DNA of 11,770 bases from Conidiobolus incongruus B7586. Its lineage: Eukaryota > Entomophthoromycota > Entomophthoromycetes > Entomophthorales > Conidiobolaceae. The stretch covers positions 1 through 11,770 of the forward strand of contig JNEM01008806.1 of NCBI GenBank assembly GCA_000697335.1, given 5' to 3'. The notes beneath the pieces are model-generated. The model did no database searches and had not been told where the DNA came from. It worked only from the letters and a program-made list of their open reading frames with translations. Of this stretch, positions 10,206 to 11,770 are shown in pieces. A program made the translations under genes and the position numbers. The number at the start of each line of letters is the position of its first letter. Positions within the stretch are counted from its first letter, which is position 1.

Positions 10206-10234
10206 TATATAATAAAATAACTTAGTTCACTTGG
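10206..10234 (-). repeat. Candidate right terminal inverted repeat of the mariner
   Basis: Read on the minus strand it begins CCAAGTGAACTAAGTTATT and is flanked by TA at 10235-10236. It lies about 105 bases past the end of the transposase remnant, a normal distance. From memory, AACTAAGT-type cores occur in the ends of some insect mariners, which supports the placement weakly. Confidence 0.4.
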
Positions 10235-10236
10235 TA

Positions 10237-11770
10237 TTTATATATATTATTGGTTAAGTTTAAATCTAAAATAATATGAATTTATATTTTGATAATAGGC
10301 TTTAAAAAGTCACAACCTCAAATCACTGAAATAATAATAATTTAGTTATATTTTTGATATATATAGGAATATTGATATAATTAATCATATTAAGTAAAAT
10401 AGAGAATATCAAAATTAATAATATCAATAGATATTAAATTGGTTTATTATTATATTTAAAAATAATTGTCAAAATATTATATCGTTAATATTATTTTAAT
10501 GTTTATATTGCTTATGATTTATATTTTTAATATATTATAATAGACGATTTATTTTTTTCATTCTAATTAAAGTTATAATAATTGATATAATGAAATTTGA
10601 ATCTGTATTTTTTATATATAAAACTTTCATAAATTAAATTGTTTTTGAAATATTAATTTTAATATTAGATGTTGATATATCTTTCAAAAATGATGATTAA
10701 ATGAATATATATTATTATAAAAAAATTCACAAAATGCTGGTGATATAAATGTTGAAAATTTATAAACTTTATCTTAATTAAACAAACTAAGTATATATAC
10801 ATATATAAAATAAAAATTATTATAATTAATAAGTGTTCTATATATTAATTGAAAATTTGAAATTGGAAATTTTTTACTTAATTTTTCAACACTTTATAAA
10901 ATTCATATCTTTTGAAACTGAACGATCGCTATATATGTTTATCTTGTTTTACTCTAATCTCTCATCAATTGTATTAATATTATTAATATCATTTTTGATC
11001 TCAGAAGAGAATTATATAAAAATTAAATTTTATAAAGATTTAAAATTGTGAAGTTTCCAGTAATTTGAAAATTTAATTAAATAAAAATAAATGACCAAAC
11101 TGATATAATACCATTTTTTAAAAATTAGTTTTCCGTAGTATAATCAGTAATTATAGACCCTTATATATAGATCCATAGTGCTTAAAATGATAATTACTGA
11201 TAATATTATGGTAAAAATATAATATTTTAATTACAAATGAAAATTAGAAGACCCTAATTTATATTCCATATTAAAGCTGAGTAGAATTTTGGAGCTGATT
11301 TCTAAAAAAATTTTATTAATCAATTACAACAAGTATCTATAACAAATAAGTTTCGCTATTAATCCTACTTTATGATATTAATATATTAATCAATTAACTA
11401 ATATTAATAATTCATCACATTTATGAAAAATGCAAATTATCATTTTGAAAATTAATAAAAGGTATTCCATCGTCAAAATGATAAGTATTGATTTTGAATA
11501 TTATAATATCAAGGTGTTGTTATTTAATTAAGTGTTGGATAATACAACCAGAATCTGGACTTGAAATTATAATGATTTAGAATATTGCAATAGATACTCT
11601 ATTATAATTATGAGTTTGTTTAATTTAATAATTATTCTATAAATTATTTTGTTTATATGATTTTAAATTCATTATATTTTTTGAAAAAGTTTTTAAAATT
11701 ATAATTAAACTAATAAATTTACTCTAGATATAATATTAACTCTAAATATTTTACTTATAAAATATTATTA
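10237..11770. other. AT-rich intergenic DNA, no gene supported
   Basis: Only noise-length frames occur. The longest is 72 codons at 10833-11051, lacks an ATG start and is dominated by Ile, Leu, Phe and Lys. CpG reappears from 10483 on (for example 10921-10928 and near 11132, 11352, 11468). Two related short motifs beginning AGACCCT lie at 11155 and 11249. No RNA gene or transposon end is seen apart from the mariner's own right end. Confidence 0.7.
11155..11270. repeat. Short repeated motif AGACCCTWATWTATA, two nearby copies
   Basis: Copies start at 11155 and 11249, and both continue to a CCATA about 17-20 bases in, with a few mismatches and one gap. A third partial copy, an exact 13-base match to the 11155 copy (AGACCCTTATATA), starts at 8752. 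The CCC core is unusual in this AT-rich flank. They may be fragments of one old repeat; no larger unit can be traced. Confidence 0.35.

Larger units (their letters stand above)
8981..10234 (+). mobile_element. Degraded mariner (Tc1/mariner, DD34D) DNA transposon
   Basis: A mariner transposase remnant fills most of this interval. Proposed ends are TA|GGAAAGTAAATAGTT on the left and, read on the minus strand, TA|CCAAGTGAACTAAGTT on the right. Both sit next to TA, the duplication mariners make on insertion. Allowing a TpG-to-TpA change and two one-base gaps, the inner parts of the two ends agree (AAGTAAA-TA-GTT). The resulting length of about 1254 bases is normal for mariner, and the leader and tail around the coding remnant are plausible. 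The left end is less sure: another TA|CC at 8888-8891 would give 1345 bases. The family call is firm, the exact ends are not. Confidence 0.85.

Noticed and set aside
10833-11051. 72-codon plus-strand frame, hydrophobic
   Set aside because: It starts at a non-ATG codon and its Ile/Leu/Phe content is what AT-rich random sequence gives. No signal peptide or neighbour supports it.
1-11770. tRNA, rRNA, CRISPR or bacterial operon features
   Set aside because: No B-box-like GTTCRANNC in a foldable context, no conserved rRNA segments and no regularly spaced repeats were seen. The intron and codon context are eukaryotic.

Overview
The window is eukaryotic and looks fungal. It has one intron-containing host gene on the plus strand, with a GT...AG intron carrying a TACTAAT branch point. 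The protein joins two makorin/Lee1-type CCCH zinc fingers to a C-terminal LPSSLDELLTP motif that I know only from fungal proteins of this kind. The gene and its flanking transcribed sequence form an island of moderate GC (about 40-45% in the second exon) between very AT-rich flanks (about 15-20% GC by eye). The species cannot be named from this. Gene-sparse, very AT-rich DNA around GC-richer coding sequence would fit several early-diverging fungi.

Layout. 1-3589: AT-rich DNA with no gene I can support. 3590-4041: a less AT-rich regulatory stretch with clustered CCAAT/ATTGG pentamers and a TATAAAA. 4042-4704: a pyrimidine-rich stretch with no ATG on the plus strand, probably the 5' leader. 4705-6349: the CCCH zinc-finger gene, two coding exons with an intron at 4940-5072, giving 503 residues. 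6350 to about 6680: the 3' UTR with an AATAAA. 6681-8978: AT-rich intergenic DNA with two (AT)n microsatellites and one tidy palindrome. 8981-10234: a degraded mariner transposon about 1.25 kb long, invisible to simple ORF calling because its transposase frame is full of stops. 10237-11770: AT-rich DNA with no gene seen.

The most informative feature is the mariner fossil. Its transposase can still be followed in one frame across nearly 1 kb, with two helix-turn-helix regions, all three DDD positions and the DD34D spacing. The damage is mostly transitions: tryptophan and glutamine codons became stops, and the first catalytic Asp and the adjacent Glu became Asn and Lys. Hand counts show TpA excess, CpA/TpG shortage and no CpG. 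That resembles repeat-induced point mutation (RIP) or a similar cytosine-deamination process. The left flank does not share the TpA excess or the CpA/TpG shortage.

I found no convincing multi-gene system. There are no rRNA, tRNA, CRISPR or operon structures. The points worth following are the mutation pattern in the transposon, its animal-type transposase family, and the long ATG-free leader of the zinc-finger gene.
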